A stretch of DNA of 62,651 nucleotides, taken from contig NZ_CABQJR010000012.1 of the NCBI RefSeq assembly GCF_902464545.1, positions 1 to 62,651 of the forward strand, written 5' to 3'. Positions 17,601 through 25,500 of the stretch are shown here, one piece after another (within the stretch, counting starts at the first letter, position 1; every line of letters begins with the position of its first letter). A model generated the notes under the pieces. That model was not told where the DNA came from, did not search any database, and saw only the letters and a program-made list of their open reading frames with translations. This DNA comes from an uncultured Senegalimassilia sp. (lineage in GTDB: Bacteria; Actinomycetota; Coriobacteriia; Coriobacteriales; Eggerthellaceae). A program made the translations under genes and the position numbers.

Positions 17601-18118
17601 GTCACGGAGCGAAGCTCGATACCATCATGGAGCTGGTGGCAAGCGCCATGGAAGGCGGCGAGAAGACGCTCATCTTCAGCCAGTTCACCAGCTTCTTGGA
17701 CCTGATCTCCCAACGCCTCGACGAAACGGGCATCGCCTTCTACACCATCACGGGGCAAACGCCCAAGAAAGACCGCGTGGAGCTGGTGAACGAGTTCAAC
17801 GGCAACGACGTGCCCGTGTTCCTGGTTTCGCTCAAAGCCGGCGGCACGGGTTTGAACCTCACAGGTGCAAGCGTGGTCATCCACGCCGACCCCTGGTGGA
17901 ACGCCGCAGCGCAGCAGCAGGCCACCGACCGCGCACACCGCATCGGGCAGACACGCGTGGTAAGCGTGCAGAAGGTCATCGCGAAGGGCACCATCGAGGA
18001 GCGCATCCTGCACCTGCAGGAGGAGAAGAGCAAGCTGGCCGACCAGGTGATCGGTTCGAGCGGCATCTCGCTTGCCAGCTTGAGCGCCGATGAGCTGATG
18101 GACCTACTGGAAGGGTGA
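14672..18118 (+). CDS. SNF2-family helicase with N-terminal SWIM zinc finger (1148 aa)
   Basis: Bacterial RapA/HepA-like DNA-dependent ATPase, probably acting on DNA-protein or RNA polymerase complexes. Near residues 74-90 the SWIM motif CTCPAFREYAGMCKHC binds zinc. The middle (about 95-600) is the family's uncharacterised region. Walker A is DEMGLGKS at about 643-650, the Walker B box is DEAQ, followed by GTPMENRLSELWSIFDF. The helicase C-lobe has LVSLKAGGTGLNLT and ATDRAHRIGQ. Residues about 715-772 are an Ala/Arg/Asp-rich insertion between the two motor motifs. AAAGGAAG precedes the ATG. Monocistronic. Confidence 0.95.
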   Translation: MITENAIASQCNQRSFTRGRAIASSDRNILTKQVRYDAEESVVSAFVASSSGWDDRYRTSVILDEDADEVLDYSCTCPAFREYAGMCKHCVALALAFSQRPETFMGYQAQRTAQSSSCITEFMKRAEELQADDTPAESVVLHAELSYGYGLWSTSFRISGPSGTPYVLKSLSEFADRMRSGARHAYGKKLAFTHSPAVFEQRSRGIAQFIERACSMREAADDAPSWLRRQSASVGRTLQLSEAEAVELFGLLDGAEFSITGADYATPTVQRVHIEHSDPDISLAMSPAEASGWAIERGEHIRMAEQAGRLYIWCGGDTVHRCSPAFARCSDFLRTVYDSDERNLFVANDDMPLFCAAALPVIEENLHLSAPAELSAWRPVECTLAFFLDKNGKNVTIGAQAAYGPRRFTLCGTVPADHKDDKSASSPSPLRDVRAEGKAKTLVERYFGAGQTRIPMSNEEAVANLIFTGLGQLREAGEVYTTPAFDRLIKDGKPHLSMGVSLSGNLINLTVDAGDLGPDELAAMLGSYRKKKRYHRLRDGAFVDLSDFELAQLDRLASDLGITQKELATGTVELPSFRAFYLDEEADLDRDRSFTQYLSDFRAIDERAYQVPEGLNATLRPYQEEGLRWLSARLDAGFGGVLADEMGLGKSVQLISLLVARANQAREVGPSLIVCPSSLVYNWMAEFERFAPGLNVAAVVGSAAERKVIRGHAFAPYDANLVSGRQGDSPGSPADAEAASRNVDARTREAALRSRDAAATEEPVDATGHRVAPVDVLITSYDLARIDSADYAGRELFICALDEAQYIKNPATLTTRAVKRLSACHRFALTGTPMENRLSELWSIFDFLMPGLLGPYARFCERFELPIVGGEEDVATRLSAVVGPFLLRRRKADVLTDLPDKLESVVYAPMEGQQLKLYHAHEQRLREELTRQRRERKQRQAKRDAGEHVSSVEVLAELMQLRQLCCDPRLLFEDYRGHGAKLDTIMELVASAMEGGEKTLIFSQFTSFLDLISQRLDETGIAFYTITGQTPKKDRVELVNEFNGNDVPVFLVSLKAGGTGLNLTGASVVIHADPWWNAAAQQQATDRAHRIGQTRVVSVQKVIAKGTIEERILHLQEEKSKLADQVIGSSGISLASLSADELMDLLEG

Positions 18119-18140
18119 TCCTGCTCCCTGAGCGCAAAGA

Positions 18141-18220
18141 AGGGCCGGGCTTCAAGCCGCGCCCGCTGCCGAACCTTCGCTTTCGGTTCGGCAGCGGGCC
18201 GCAACTCGAAGCCCGGCCCT
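18141..18220. terminator. nested double-stem bidirectional terminator
   Basis: A 13-bp perfect outer stem (18141-18153 with 18208-18220) encloses a 15-bp perfect inner stem (18161-18175 with 18185-18199). It separates the convergent helicase and accDA genes. Confidence 0.85.
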
Positions 18221-18255
18221 TTCGTTGATGCATGTCAGCGCTCGCGCCGCAACGG

Positions 18256-20796
18256 CTAGAATTTGCGGAAGCGATCGTAGCGTTGGGAGAGCAGCTCCTG
18301 CTCGCTCATGCCGCACAGCTCATCGAGCGCCGCCTGCACATAGTCGCGCACGTTACGCTCGGCGATCAGGGGGTTCTCATGCGCGGGCGCGGGACCCTCG
18401 GGGACCACGGCGTCGATGATGCCGAGCTCTAAGGACTCGTGGGCGCTCATCTTCATGACGGCGGCAGCCTCGGGGGCACGCGTCCTGTCCTTCCACAGGA
18501 TGGAGGCGAAGCCCTCAGGCGAGAGCACCGAATAAACCGCGTGCTCCTGCATGGCAACCCGGTTGGCGACGGCGAGCGCCAATGCGCCGCCCGAACCGCC
18601 TTCGCCCAAAAGCACGGTGACCACGGGAACCTTCAAGCCCGCCATAGCCACCAGGTTGTCGGCGATGGCGTTGCCCTGCCCGCGCTCCTCGGCCTCGGTG
18701 CCGCAATATGCGCCCTGGGTGTCCACCAGGCACACGATAGGACGGCGGAACTTCTCGGCCTGACGCATGAGGCGCAACGCCTTGCGATAGCCCTCTGGCT
18801 GCGGGCATCCGAAGTTGCGGCGAATGCGCTCCTTGAGGTTCTCGCCCTTCTCCTGGCCGATGACGGTGACGGCACGCCCCCCGATCCAGCCGATGCCGCC
18901 GACGATGGCGCCATCATCGGCGAACCCGCGATCGCCATGCAGCTCGACGAACCCGTCGACGAAGCTGCGGATATAGGAGATCGCCGTGGGCCTGTGCACG
19001 TTGCGAGCGAGCTGCACGCTCTGCCACGCACGATTTTCCTGCTCATCGGGCGATGCGGCTGCGACGACCGATGTCGCTCCCACTTCCAAGGACGTGCCTG
19101 CCTCGGCGTCGAACGTGCCGGCGGCGATGGCGCGCTCGACGCGTCGGGATGCGCCCGCACGCAGGCTCTCGGGGATCAACGACGAGGGAATGGCCTCGCG
19201 CAGCTTCTCCCACACGGCGCGCTCCTCGACGCTCATAGGCTCGGGGCGCAGGTCGGAATAGGTGACGGTGTTGTATGTTGCCGTGCCGTTTTCCAGGTTG
19301 TCGCAGACCGCACGGTAGCTGACGAGCACGTCATGGTCGCCGGCGTTGTGCGCGCACCCGGTCGCCTGGCAGGCGGTCGACAAATGCATGGCCAGGATAT
19401 GGGCCAGGGTGGCACGTAGGTCCTGACGCTCGACGATGGCGTCGATCAAGCCATGCTCAAGCGCGAACTCGGCGGTTTGGAACCCTTCGGGCAGCTCCTG
19501 GCGGATGGTATCGCGGATAACGCGCTGCCCGGCGAAGCCGATGAGCGCTTTGGGTTCGGCCAAGATGATGTCGCCGTCCATGGCGAACGACGCGGTGACG
19601 CCGCCGGTGGTGGGATCGGTGATGACCGAGATGTACGGCAGATGCGCCGCAGCATGGCGCTCGATGGCGCACGAGGTCTTCGCCATCTGCATGAGCGAGA
19701 CCAAACCCTCCTGCATGCGCGCGCCGCCCGAAGCGGTGAAGATGATCACCGGCAGATGCTCGGCGGTGGCACGCTCGAACAGGCGCGTGACCTTCTCCCC
19801 CACCACGCTGCCCATGGACCCCATGAAGAACGTGGACTCCATGATGCCGATGGCGCACTTCAAGCCCGCGATGGAACCCTGACCGGTGCGAACGCCCTCC
19901 TCAAGGCCGGTTTTCCCGCGCTGGGCCTCAAGCTTGTCAAGGTAGCCCGGGAAGCCGAGCGGATCGGTTTGCTCGATGACACGGTCCCACTCCTGGAACG
20001 TGCCGGCATCGAGCAGGTCGTCGATGCGCTCGTCGGAGATCATGCGCAAGTACCCGCCGCACGAGGGGCACACGTAATGCCCCGCAGCCAAGCTGGCGCC
20101 GTCGAAGGTGAGCTTGCAATGCTTGCAGGTACGCCACTGGCCGCACACCTCGTCGGTCTTATCGGTGGTGCACAGCACCCAGCCGAGCTGCGGCGAATCG
20201 CCCAGCTGCGTGAACACGCGGCGACCGGCAACTGCCGCGCGTGCCAGGAACGTATCAACGCCTGAAAGCGCCTGGGCATCTTCGATCAGCAAGATGACCT
20301 GGGCATCCGCTTCCTCAGCAGCCTTCAGCACGGCATAGCCGTTGGAGTACAGCGCGTCGAGATGCTTCTCGCCAAGGCTGACCTTGGCATCGGCCGCGCG
20401 CAAAGCCGCGTCCGCACGTTTGTCGTCGGTGCACGCGACGCAGGCCACCATGCCGGCATCCTGCACCGCCATGATGGTGCGCTTCGCGGCTTTGCCGCGC
20501 GCCACCACAAGGGCAACCGGCGCAGGCGCGAACGCTGCAGAGCCGCCCGCCTGCGCAGTAAGGGGCGCCTGGGCATGCTGCGAGCCGACCCCGGTATAGG
20601 CCGACATGTCCGCAGCATCGACGGCGTTGGGAGCGGTGCCGTCGGCGGTCATGCGCTCGCGTTCCTCTTCCGCGATACGCGAAAGGCGATACGCCACATC
20701 GGCATCGTCGACGACGCTTTCGCCTGCATCGCCGGAAGCGGTCACGAACGAGCCCGAACCGTCGAACGAGATGTAGTCCTGCTTGAATAGCTTCAT
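18256..20796 (-). CDS. accDA: fused acetyl-CoA carboxylase carboxyltransferase beta-alpha with biotin-carboxylase-like N-domain (846 aa)
   Basis: Transfers CO2 from biotin carrier to acetyl-CoA, first step of fatty acid synthesis. Residues about 218-470 are AccD with its zinc ribbon (C224, C227, C243, C246) and SGGARMQEG. Residues about 586-846 are AccA (HGDRGFADDGAI, LGEGGSGGALA). A linker lies between. Unusual is residues about 94-205: ALVVARGKAAKRTIMAVQDA, then GMVACVACTDDKRAD and RAADAKVSLG, which follows the plan of the N-terminal (pre-ATP-grasp) domain of biotin carboxylase, without any ATP-grasp part. Last gene of the fab cluster; accB and accC are not in the window. Confidence 0.92.
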   Translation of the reverse strand: MKLFKQDYISFDGSGSFVTASGDAGESVVDDADVAYRLSRIAEEERERMTADGTAPNAVDAADMSAYTGVGSQHAQAPLTAQAGGSAAFAPAPVALVVARGKAAKRTIMAVQDAGMVACVACTDDKRADAALRAADAKVSLGEKHLDALYSNGYAVLKAAEEADAQVILLIEDAQALSGVDTFLARAAVAGRRVFTQLGDSPQLGWVLCTTDKTDEVCGQWRTCKHCKLTFDGASLAAGHYVCPSCGGYLRMISDERIDDLLDAGTFQEWDRVIEQTDPLGFPGYLDKLEAQRGKTGLEEGVRTGQGSIAGLKCAIGIMESTFFMGSMGSVVGEKVTRLFERATAEHLPVIIFTASGGARMQEGLVSLMQMAKTSCAIERHAAAHLPYISVITDPTTGGVTASFAMDGDIILAEPKALIGFAGQRVIRDTIRQELPEGFQTAEFALEHGLIDAIVERQDLRATLAHILAMHLSTACQATGCAHNAGDHDVLVSYRAVCDNLENGTATYNTVTYSDLRPEPMSVEERAVWEKLREAIPSSLIPESLRAGASRRVERAIAAGTFDAEAGTSLEVGATSVVAAASPDEQENRAWQSVQLARNVHRPTAISYIRSFVDGFVELHGDRGFADDGAIVGGIGWIGGRAVTVIGQEKGENLKERIRRNFGCPQPEGYRKALRLMRQAEKFRRPIVCLVDTQGAYCGTEAEERGQGNAIADNLVAMAGLKVPVVTVLLGEGGSGGALALAVANRVAMQEHAVYSVLSPEGFASILWKDRTRAPEAAAVMKMSAHESLELGIIDAVVPEGPAPAHENPLIAERNVRDYVQAALDELCGMSEQELLSQRYDRFRKF

Positions 20797-20816
20797 ATCA
20801 AACCCTTCGAAAAACC

Positions 20817-21266
20817 CTACGCGCCCTTGGCCATGACGTATTTCTGCGTCGCCGTGGCCGCCACCTGATCGCCGACGAGCGCCTGCACATCGGCGACGAC
20901 CATGCGCGAGGAGTTCTTCACGATGTCCGCCTTCAGCGTGAGCACGTCGCCAGGCTGCACCTGGTGGCGGAACTTCGCCTTGTCGATGCCGGCGAAAAAG
21001 CCGAGCACCCCGGGCTCATCGCGGCCGACGAGCGCGCAAAACGATGCGGTTTGCGCAAGCGCTTCCATGATGATGACGCCCGGCAGCACCGGATGACCAG
21101 GGAAATGACCAGCGAACAGGGGCAGCTCGGGGTCAACGTCGAGCTCGGCGGTGATGCTTGCCCCGGGCTCGCATTCGAGCACGCGGCTGACCCACACGAA
21201 CGGGTCGCGATGCGGCAGGACGCGCTCGATGACGTCGCGGCCGCAGGGATATTGGATGGTTTCCAT
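20817..21266 (-). CDS. fabZ: 3-hydroxyacyl-ACP dehydratase (149 aa)
   Basis: Dehydrates 3-hydroxyacyl-ACP in the elongation cycle. The hotdog-fold motifs are present: VLPHRDPFVWV and AGHFPGHPVLPG followed by the catalytic Glu in VIIMEALAQ. Length is usual. It lies between fabF and accDA; the gap to accDA is 20 bases. No fabA-like isomerase is present in the window. Confidence 0.95.
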   Translation of the reverse strand: METIQYPCGRDVIERVLPHRDPFVWVSRVLECEPGASITAELDVDPELPLFAGHFPGHPVLPGVIIMEALAQTASFCALVGRDEPGVLGFFAGIDKAKFRHQVQPGDVLTLKADIVKNSSRMVVADVQALVGDQVAATATQKYVMAKGA

Positions 21267-21330
21267 GGGTAGTTCCTTAGAATGTGGTGCGGAAGCGCCC
21301 GCTGAATAGGAGGGGTGGCGGCGCTACGCC

Positions 21331-22611
21331 TTAGCAGGGAGAGATGGCGAGCACGGCGTTGTGGCCGCCGAAGCCGAGCGAGTTGGACAGTGCGACCTTC
21401 TGCGGATAACCCGTCTTGGCCTCGGTGAGCACGTTCACGGGGCAATCGGGGTCGGGCTGCGCGAAGCCCGTGGTGGGCGGCACACACTCGTTGGCAACGG
21501 AAAGCGCCGTGACGATGGCCTCGACCGCGCCTGCAGCGCCGAGCGTGTGTCCCGTGGAACCCTTCACGGACACCACCGGAACCTTGCGGCCCTCCTCCTC
21601 GCCGCACAGCGCGAGCAGCGCATGCGACTCGGTGGAATCGTTGGCCGGCGTTGCCGTGCCATGGGCGTTGACGTGCCCAAGGTCCGCAGGCGTGAAGCCG
21701 CCTTCGGAGAGCGCCTGGAGCATAGCGCGCTGGATGCCCTCGCCCGAAGGCTCGGGGGCGGTCATGTGGTAGGCGTCGCCCGTGGAGCCGAAGCCCGTGA
21801 TCTCGGCCAGGGGCTTCGCACCGCGCGCGAGGGCATGCTCAAGGGATTCGAGCACCACGGCGCCGGCGCCTTCGCCCGCCACGAAACCGCAGCGACGCTC
21901 ATCGAAGGGCAACGAGGCCTGAGTAGGGTCGTCCACCTTTGCAAGCGCGCCCAGGTTGGCGAAACCGGCGATGCAGATGGGGTTGACCGACTCCTCCGAG
22001 CCTCCAGCAAGCGCCATATCCGCGTACCCGTGGCGGATTGAGCGCACGGCGGCGCCGATGTTGTGGGCACCGGTGGCGCATGCGGTGGTCACGTCGATGC
22101 ACTCGCCGCGCATGCCGTAGCGGATGGCCAAGTGGCCCGCTGCGATATTGCCGATCATAGTGGGCACGAACAGCGGGCTCACGCGCTTGGGGCCCTTATC
22201 GTGCAGCGTGAAGAAGCCGTTTTGCAGCTCATCGATGCCGCCGATGCCCGCGCCGAAGATGACGGCCGCGCGCGTGGGGTCCTCCTGCTCCATGTCGATG
22301 CCGGACTGAGCCATGGCCTCGTCAGCGGCTACGATGGCGTACTGGACGAAGCGCTCGAAGCGGCGCGCCTCCTTCTTGGACAACCCGTGCTCGGTCGGGT
22401 CGAAGTCACGCACCTCGCCCGCCACATGCACATCGAACGCTTCATGATCGAAGTGCGAAATGGTGCCAATGCAGCAGCGCTTGCCCATGACCGCATCCCA
22501 CAGCGCGTCCACGCCGACGCCGGCGGGCGTGACCGCGCCCATGCCGGTGATGACGACGCGGTGGGTGCCGTCGGGACGACGCGTTGCGGACGTATCGATT
22601 ACCTGACTCAT
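21331..22611 (-). CDS. fabF: 3-oxoacyl-ACP synthase II (426 aa)
   Basis: Condenses acyl-ACP with malonyl-ACP. Catalytic triad regions are seen: Cys in VTTACATGAHNIG, His in VNAHGTATPANDS and His in GSTGHTLGAAG. Length is typical. Its start overlaps the end of fabG by 4 bases, so the two are translationally coupled. Member of the leftward fabKDGFZ-accDA operon. Confidence 0.96.
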   Translation of the reverse strand: MSQVIDTSATRRPDGTHRVVITGMGAVTPAGVGVDALWDAVMGKRCCIGTISHFDHEAFDVHVAGEVRDFDPTEHGLSKKEARRFERFVQYAIVAADEAMAQSGIDMEQEDPTRAAVIFGAGIGGIDELQNGFFTLHDKGPKRVSPLFVPTMIGNIAAGHLAIRYGMRGECIDVTTACATGAHNIGAAVRSIRHGYADMALAGGSEESVNPICIAGFANLGALAKVDDPTQASLPFDERRCGFVAGEGAGAVVLESLEHALARGAKPLAEITGFGSTGDAYHMTAPEPSGEGIQRAMLQALSEGGFTPADLGHVNAHGTATPANDSTESHALLALCGEEEGRKVPVVSVKGSTGHTLGAAGAVEAIVTALSVANECVPPTTGFAQPDPDCPVNVLTEAKTGYPQKVALSNSLGFGGHNAVLAISPC

Positions 22612-23372
22612 AGTGCCAAACCTCCATCGATGCAGATGACCTGCCCGGTAATGTAGCCGGATTCCTCGCTTGCCAAAAAGCCCACCAGATGGGCGACGTC
22701 GTCCACCGTGCCGAAGCGCTTCATGGGGATCTGCTCGCCGATGGCCTCGCGCTGCTTTTCGGACAGGGCGTCGGTCATGTCGGTGGAGATGAAGCCGGGG
22801 GCGACGGCGTTGGCCGTGACGCCGCGGGCCGCAAGCTCGCGGGCAATGGTCTTCGTCAGCCCGATGACGCCCGCCTTCGATGCCGCGTAGTTGGCCTGGC
22901 CGGCGTTGCCGCCGACGCCGGAGATGCTCGACATGTTCACGATGCGCCCGTAACGCTGCTTCATCATGATCTTGCCGGCGGCGCGGCAGATGTGGAAGGT
23001 GCCCTTCAGGTTCACGTCGATGACGCGGTCGAAGTCGTCGTCCTTCATGCGCACCATAAGCCCGTCGCGCGTGATGCCGGCGTTGTTGACCACGGCATCA
23101 AGGCGGCCGAAGGCCTCATGCGCCTGCTCGACCAGCGCGTTCGCCTCGGCTTCATCGGCCACGCTTGCCGCGATGGCCTCTACCTGCACGCCATGTTCGC
23201 CGGCGATGCGGCTAGCCTGCTCGCGCAGCACGGGAAGGCCCGCCTCGCTCGAGCAGTTCAGCGCCACATTGAAGCCGGCAGCCGCCAGCTGCTCGGCGAC
23301 CGCAAGGCCGATACCGCGCGAGCTGCCGGTGACAAGCGCCGCGCGGCGGGTGGTATCTTGAGATTCGCTCAT
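22608..23372 (-). CDS. fabG: 3-oxoacyl-ACP reductase (254 aa)
   Basis: NADPH-dependent short-chain dehydrogenase of the elongation cycle. Cofactor loop TGSSRGIGLAVAEQL, NNAG motif, and the Ser/Tyr/Lys set in NMSSISG and YAASKAG are intact. AAGGAATAG precedes the ATG. It starts 3 bases after fabD ends. Confidence 0.96.
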   Translation of the reverse strand: MSESQDTTRRAALVTGSSRGIGLAVAEQLAAAGFNVALNCSSEAGLPVLREQASRIAGEHGVQVEAIAASVADEAEANALVEQAHEAFGRLDAVVNNAGITRDGLMVRMKDDDFDRVIDVNLKGTFHICRAAGKIMMKQRYGRIVNMSSISGVGGNAGQANYAASKAGVIGLTKTIARELAARGVTANAVAPGFISTDMTDALSEKQREAIGEQIPMKRFGTVDDVAHLVGFLASEESGYITGQVICIDGGLAL

Positions 23373-23375
23373 GTG

Positions 23376-24308
23376 CTATTCCTTATCCTCAGCGTATTCG
23401 GAAACGAAGGCATCGAAGGACGCCGCATCCTGGATGCAGGGGCGGGCCGCCTTGCGGTCGATGCGTTTGACCAGGTTCGACAGCACCCCGCCGAAGCCGA
23501 CCTCGGCGAACACGGAGGCGCCCTGATCGGCCAGGGCCCGCACGCTTTGCTCGAAGCGCACCGGATGGGTCAGATGGTCGACCAGATGGCGTCGCGCCGC
23601 CTCGGCGGAAAGCGGCTGCGCATCGGTGTTGCAGATCAGCGGGACGGAAGGCTGTTTGAAATCCACCTTCGCCAGATATGCGTCAAGCTCATCGGCGGCT
23701 GACTGCATAAGCGGGCTGTGGAACGCGCCGGAGGTGGCCAGACGGGCAAACCGCTTGCCCGCCGCCCCCCAGGCGGCTTCGGCTCGCTCGACGGCGGCCT
23801 GCTCTCCCGATATGACGATCTGGCCCGGGCAATTGAAGTTCGCGGGGACGAGCACCTGGCCCTGCGCGCACTCCTCGCACAACTGCGCGACCGATTCGCC
23901 GTCAGCTTTGAGCAGCGCGCTCATCACGCCCGGACGCTCGGCAGCTGCCTGCGCCATAAGGCGGGCGCGCTCGGCAACGAAGGAGAACGTTTCCTCGTAG
24001 GTGAGCATACCCGAAACCGCCAGGGCGCTGACCTGCCCCAACGAGAATCCGAGCACAGCCTGGGGCTGCACGCCGCGCGCTTGCAAGGCCGACGCGATGC
24101 CCGCGGACAGCGCACAGGTGGCCGGCTGCGCATACCGGGTGTCGTTGAGCTTTTCGGCGGGAGCGCTGGTCATGAGCTCGGCCATGTCGTAGCCGAGCAC
24201 GTCGGAGGCGCAGTCGAGCACCGCCTTGACTTCGGGAACGTCGAACAAGCTCTCGCCCATGCCAGGCTTTTGGGCGCCTTGGCCCGAGAACATGAATACC
24301 GGGTTCAT
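23376..24308 (-). CDS. fabD: malonyl-CoA:ACP transacylase (310 aa)
   Basis: Loads malonyl groups onto ACP. Motifs are FMFSGQGAQKPGMG at the N-terminus, the nucleophile elbow GFSLGQVSAL, and GAFHSPLM with the catalytic His. Normal length. Follows fabK by 9 bases. The S in GFSLG replaces the more common H of GHSLG, an ordinary variant. Confidence 0.95.
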   Translation of the reverse strand: MNPVFMFSGQGAQKPGMGESLFDVPEVKAVLDCASDVLGYDMAELMTSAPAEKLNDTRYAQPATCALSAGIASALQARGVQPQAVLGFSLGQVSALAVSGMLTYEETFSFVAERARLMAQAAAERPGVMSALLKADGESVAQLCEECAQGQVLVPANFNCPGQIVISGEQAAVERAEAAWGAAGKRFARLATSGAFHSPLMQSAADELDAYLAKVDFKQPSVPLICNTDAQPLSAEAARRHLVDHLTHPVRFEQSVRALADQGASVFAEVGFGGVLSNLVKRIDRKAARPCIQDAASFDAFVSEYAEDKE

Positions 24309-24317
24309 ACCGACCCC

Positions 24318-25286
24318 CTACCCGCGCGCCGCGTTGGCGTCGGCGGCCTGCTGGAGGCTGCGTGCGCCGACTGCCTGCGCCTGCGCCATCAGCTCATCGA
24401 TAACCTCCTGCGCGGTCTTGCGCTCATGCACAAGCGCGGCGACCTGTCCGGCCATCATGGAACCGTTGTCCACATCGCCTTCGACGGCGCGGCGCAGGCT
24501 TCCCACATACATGGCCTCGAGCTCGTCGCCGTTCTTGTTCAGATCGGCCTCCAGCTTGCGCACGTTGCGGGAGAACTTGTTCTTCAGGCAACGGACGGGA
24601 TGGCCGCTGCCGCGTCCCGTGACGATGGTGTCGGAGTCCTTGGCCGCCAAAACGCGCTCTTTATATGCATCGGAAACGGTGCATTCCTCAACGGTAAGGA
24701 AGCGCGTACCCATCTGCACGCCCTCGGCGCCCAGCGCGAACGCGGCCGCCACACCGCGCCCATCGGCGATGCCGCCTGCGGCGATGACGGGGATGGAAAC
24801 AGTGTCGCACACCGCAGGGACCAGGGCCATGGTGGTAAGCTCGCCCACATGCCCACCGCTTTCGGTGCCCTCGGCCACGACGGCATCGGCGCCCAGACGC
24901 TCCATGCGCTTGGCGAGCGCGGTGGTGGCGACGACGGGGATAACCTTGATGCCGGCCTCTTTCCACATATCCATATAGTTGGCAGGGCTGCCGGCACCGG
25001 TGGTGATCACGTCGATCTTCAGATCGACGAGCAGTCGGGCAAGCTCGGCGGCATTGGGGTCCATAAGCATGACGTTGGCGCCGATGGGGTTGCCGGTGAT
25101 CTTGCGAGCTGCCGCAACCTGCTGCTCCACCCATTCAAGCGGGGCGCCGCCGCAGGCGATGATGCCCAAGCCGCCGGCGGCGCTGACGGCGCCGGCCAAG
25201 CTGGCATCGGCGATGCGCGCCATGGCGCCTTGGATGATGGGCGCTTGGATGCCCAAAAGCTCAGTGATGCGGGTATTCATATACAT
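24318..25286 (-). CDS. fabK: enoyl-ACP reductase II, FMN-dependent (322 aa)
   Basis: Last reduction of the elongation cycle; flavoprotein, used in place of FabI. The TIM-barrel start APIIQGAMARIADASLAGAV and SAAGGLGIIACGG, then GGIADGRGVAAAFALGA and GTRFLTVEEC, are typical. Two starts are possible: the ATG at 25286 or, with better spacing from AGGA, the ATG at 25280. It is first in the operon, whereas fabH and acpP, often upstream, are not here. Confidence 0.92.
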   Translation of the reverse strand: MYMNTRITELLGIQAPIIQGAMARIADASLAGAVSAAGGLGIIACGGAPLEWVEQQVAAARKITGNPIGANVMLMDPNAAELARLLVDLKIDVITTGAGSPANYMDMWKEAGIKVIPVVATTALAKRMERLGADAVVAEGTESGGHVGELTTMALVPAVCDTVSIPVIAAGGIADGRGVAAAFALGAEGVQMGTRFLTVEECTVSDAYKERVLAAKDSDTIVTGRGSGHPVRCLKNKFSRNVRKLEADLNKNGDELEAMYVGSLRRAVEGDVDNGSMMAGQVAALVHERKTAQEVIDELMAQAQAVGARSLQQAADANAARG

Positions 25287-25412
25287 AGATCCTATTCACG
25301 AATAATTTCTTCGAACACGCCTGATAAGACGGGAACCGCGTACCCGAAAATGGTAGTGCAAGCGGTAGGGTTTTCAAGGCAAACGGAATCTCATTCACGT
25401 TTTCTTCGATCG
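25287..25412 (-). promoter_or_regulatory. fab operon promoter region with a direct repeat
   Basis: On the leftward strand TTGAAA and TACCAT with 16 bases between form a plausible promoter near 25350-25377. Two copies of a TCGAAGAAA...CGTGAAT element (25294-25314 and 25393-25409) flank it, a possible operator pair for a lipid regulator. Confidence 0.4.
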
Positions 25413-25448
25413 GAAAAACGAAGTCCCACGCCTGTGACGTGGGACTTC
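25413..25448 (-). terminator. rho-independent terminator of rnr operon
   Basis: An 11-bp perfect stem (25420-25430 with 25438-25448, loop of 7) is followed on the leftward strand by GTTTTT. It lies 53 bases after the rnr stop. Confidence 0.9.
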
Positions 25449-25500
25449 ACAATCAGGTTATTTCACTTGCGCAGCATTTCGACCCGTGGCTTGAACTTGT

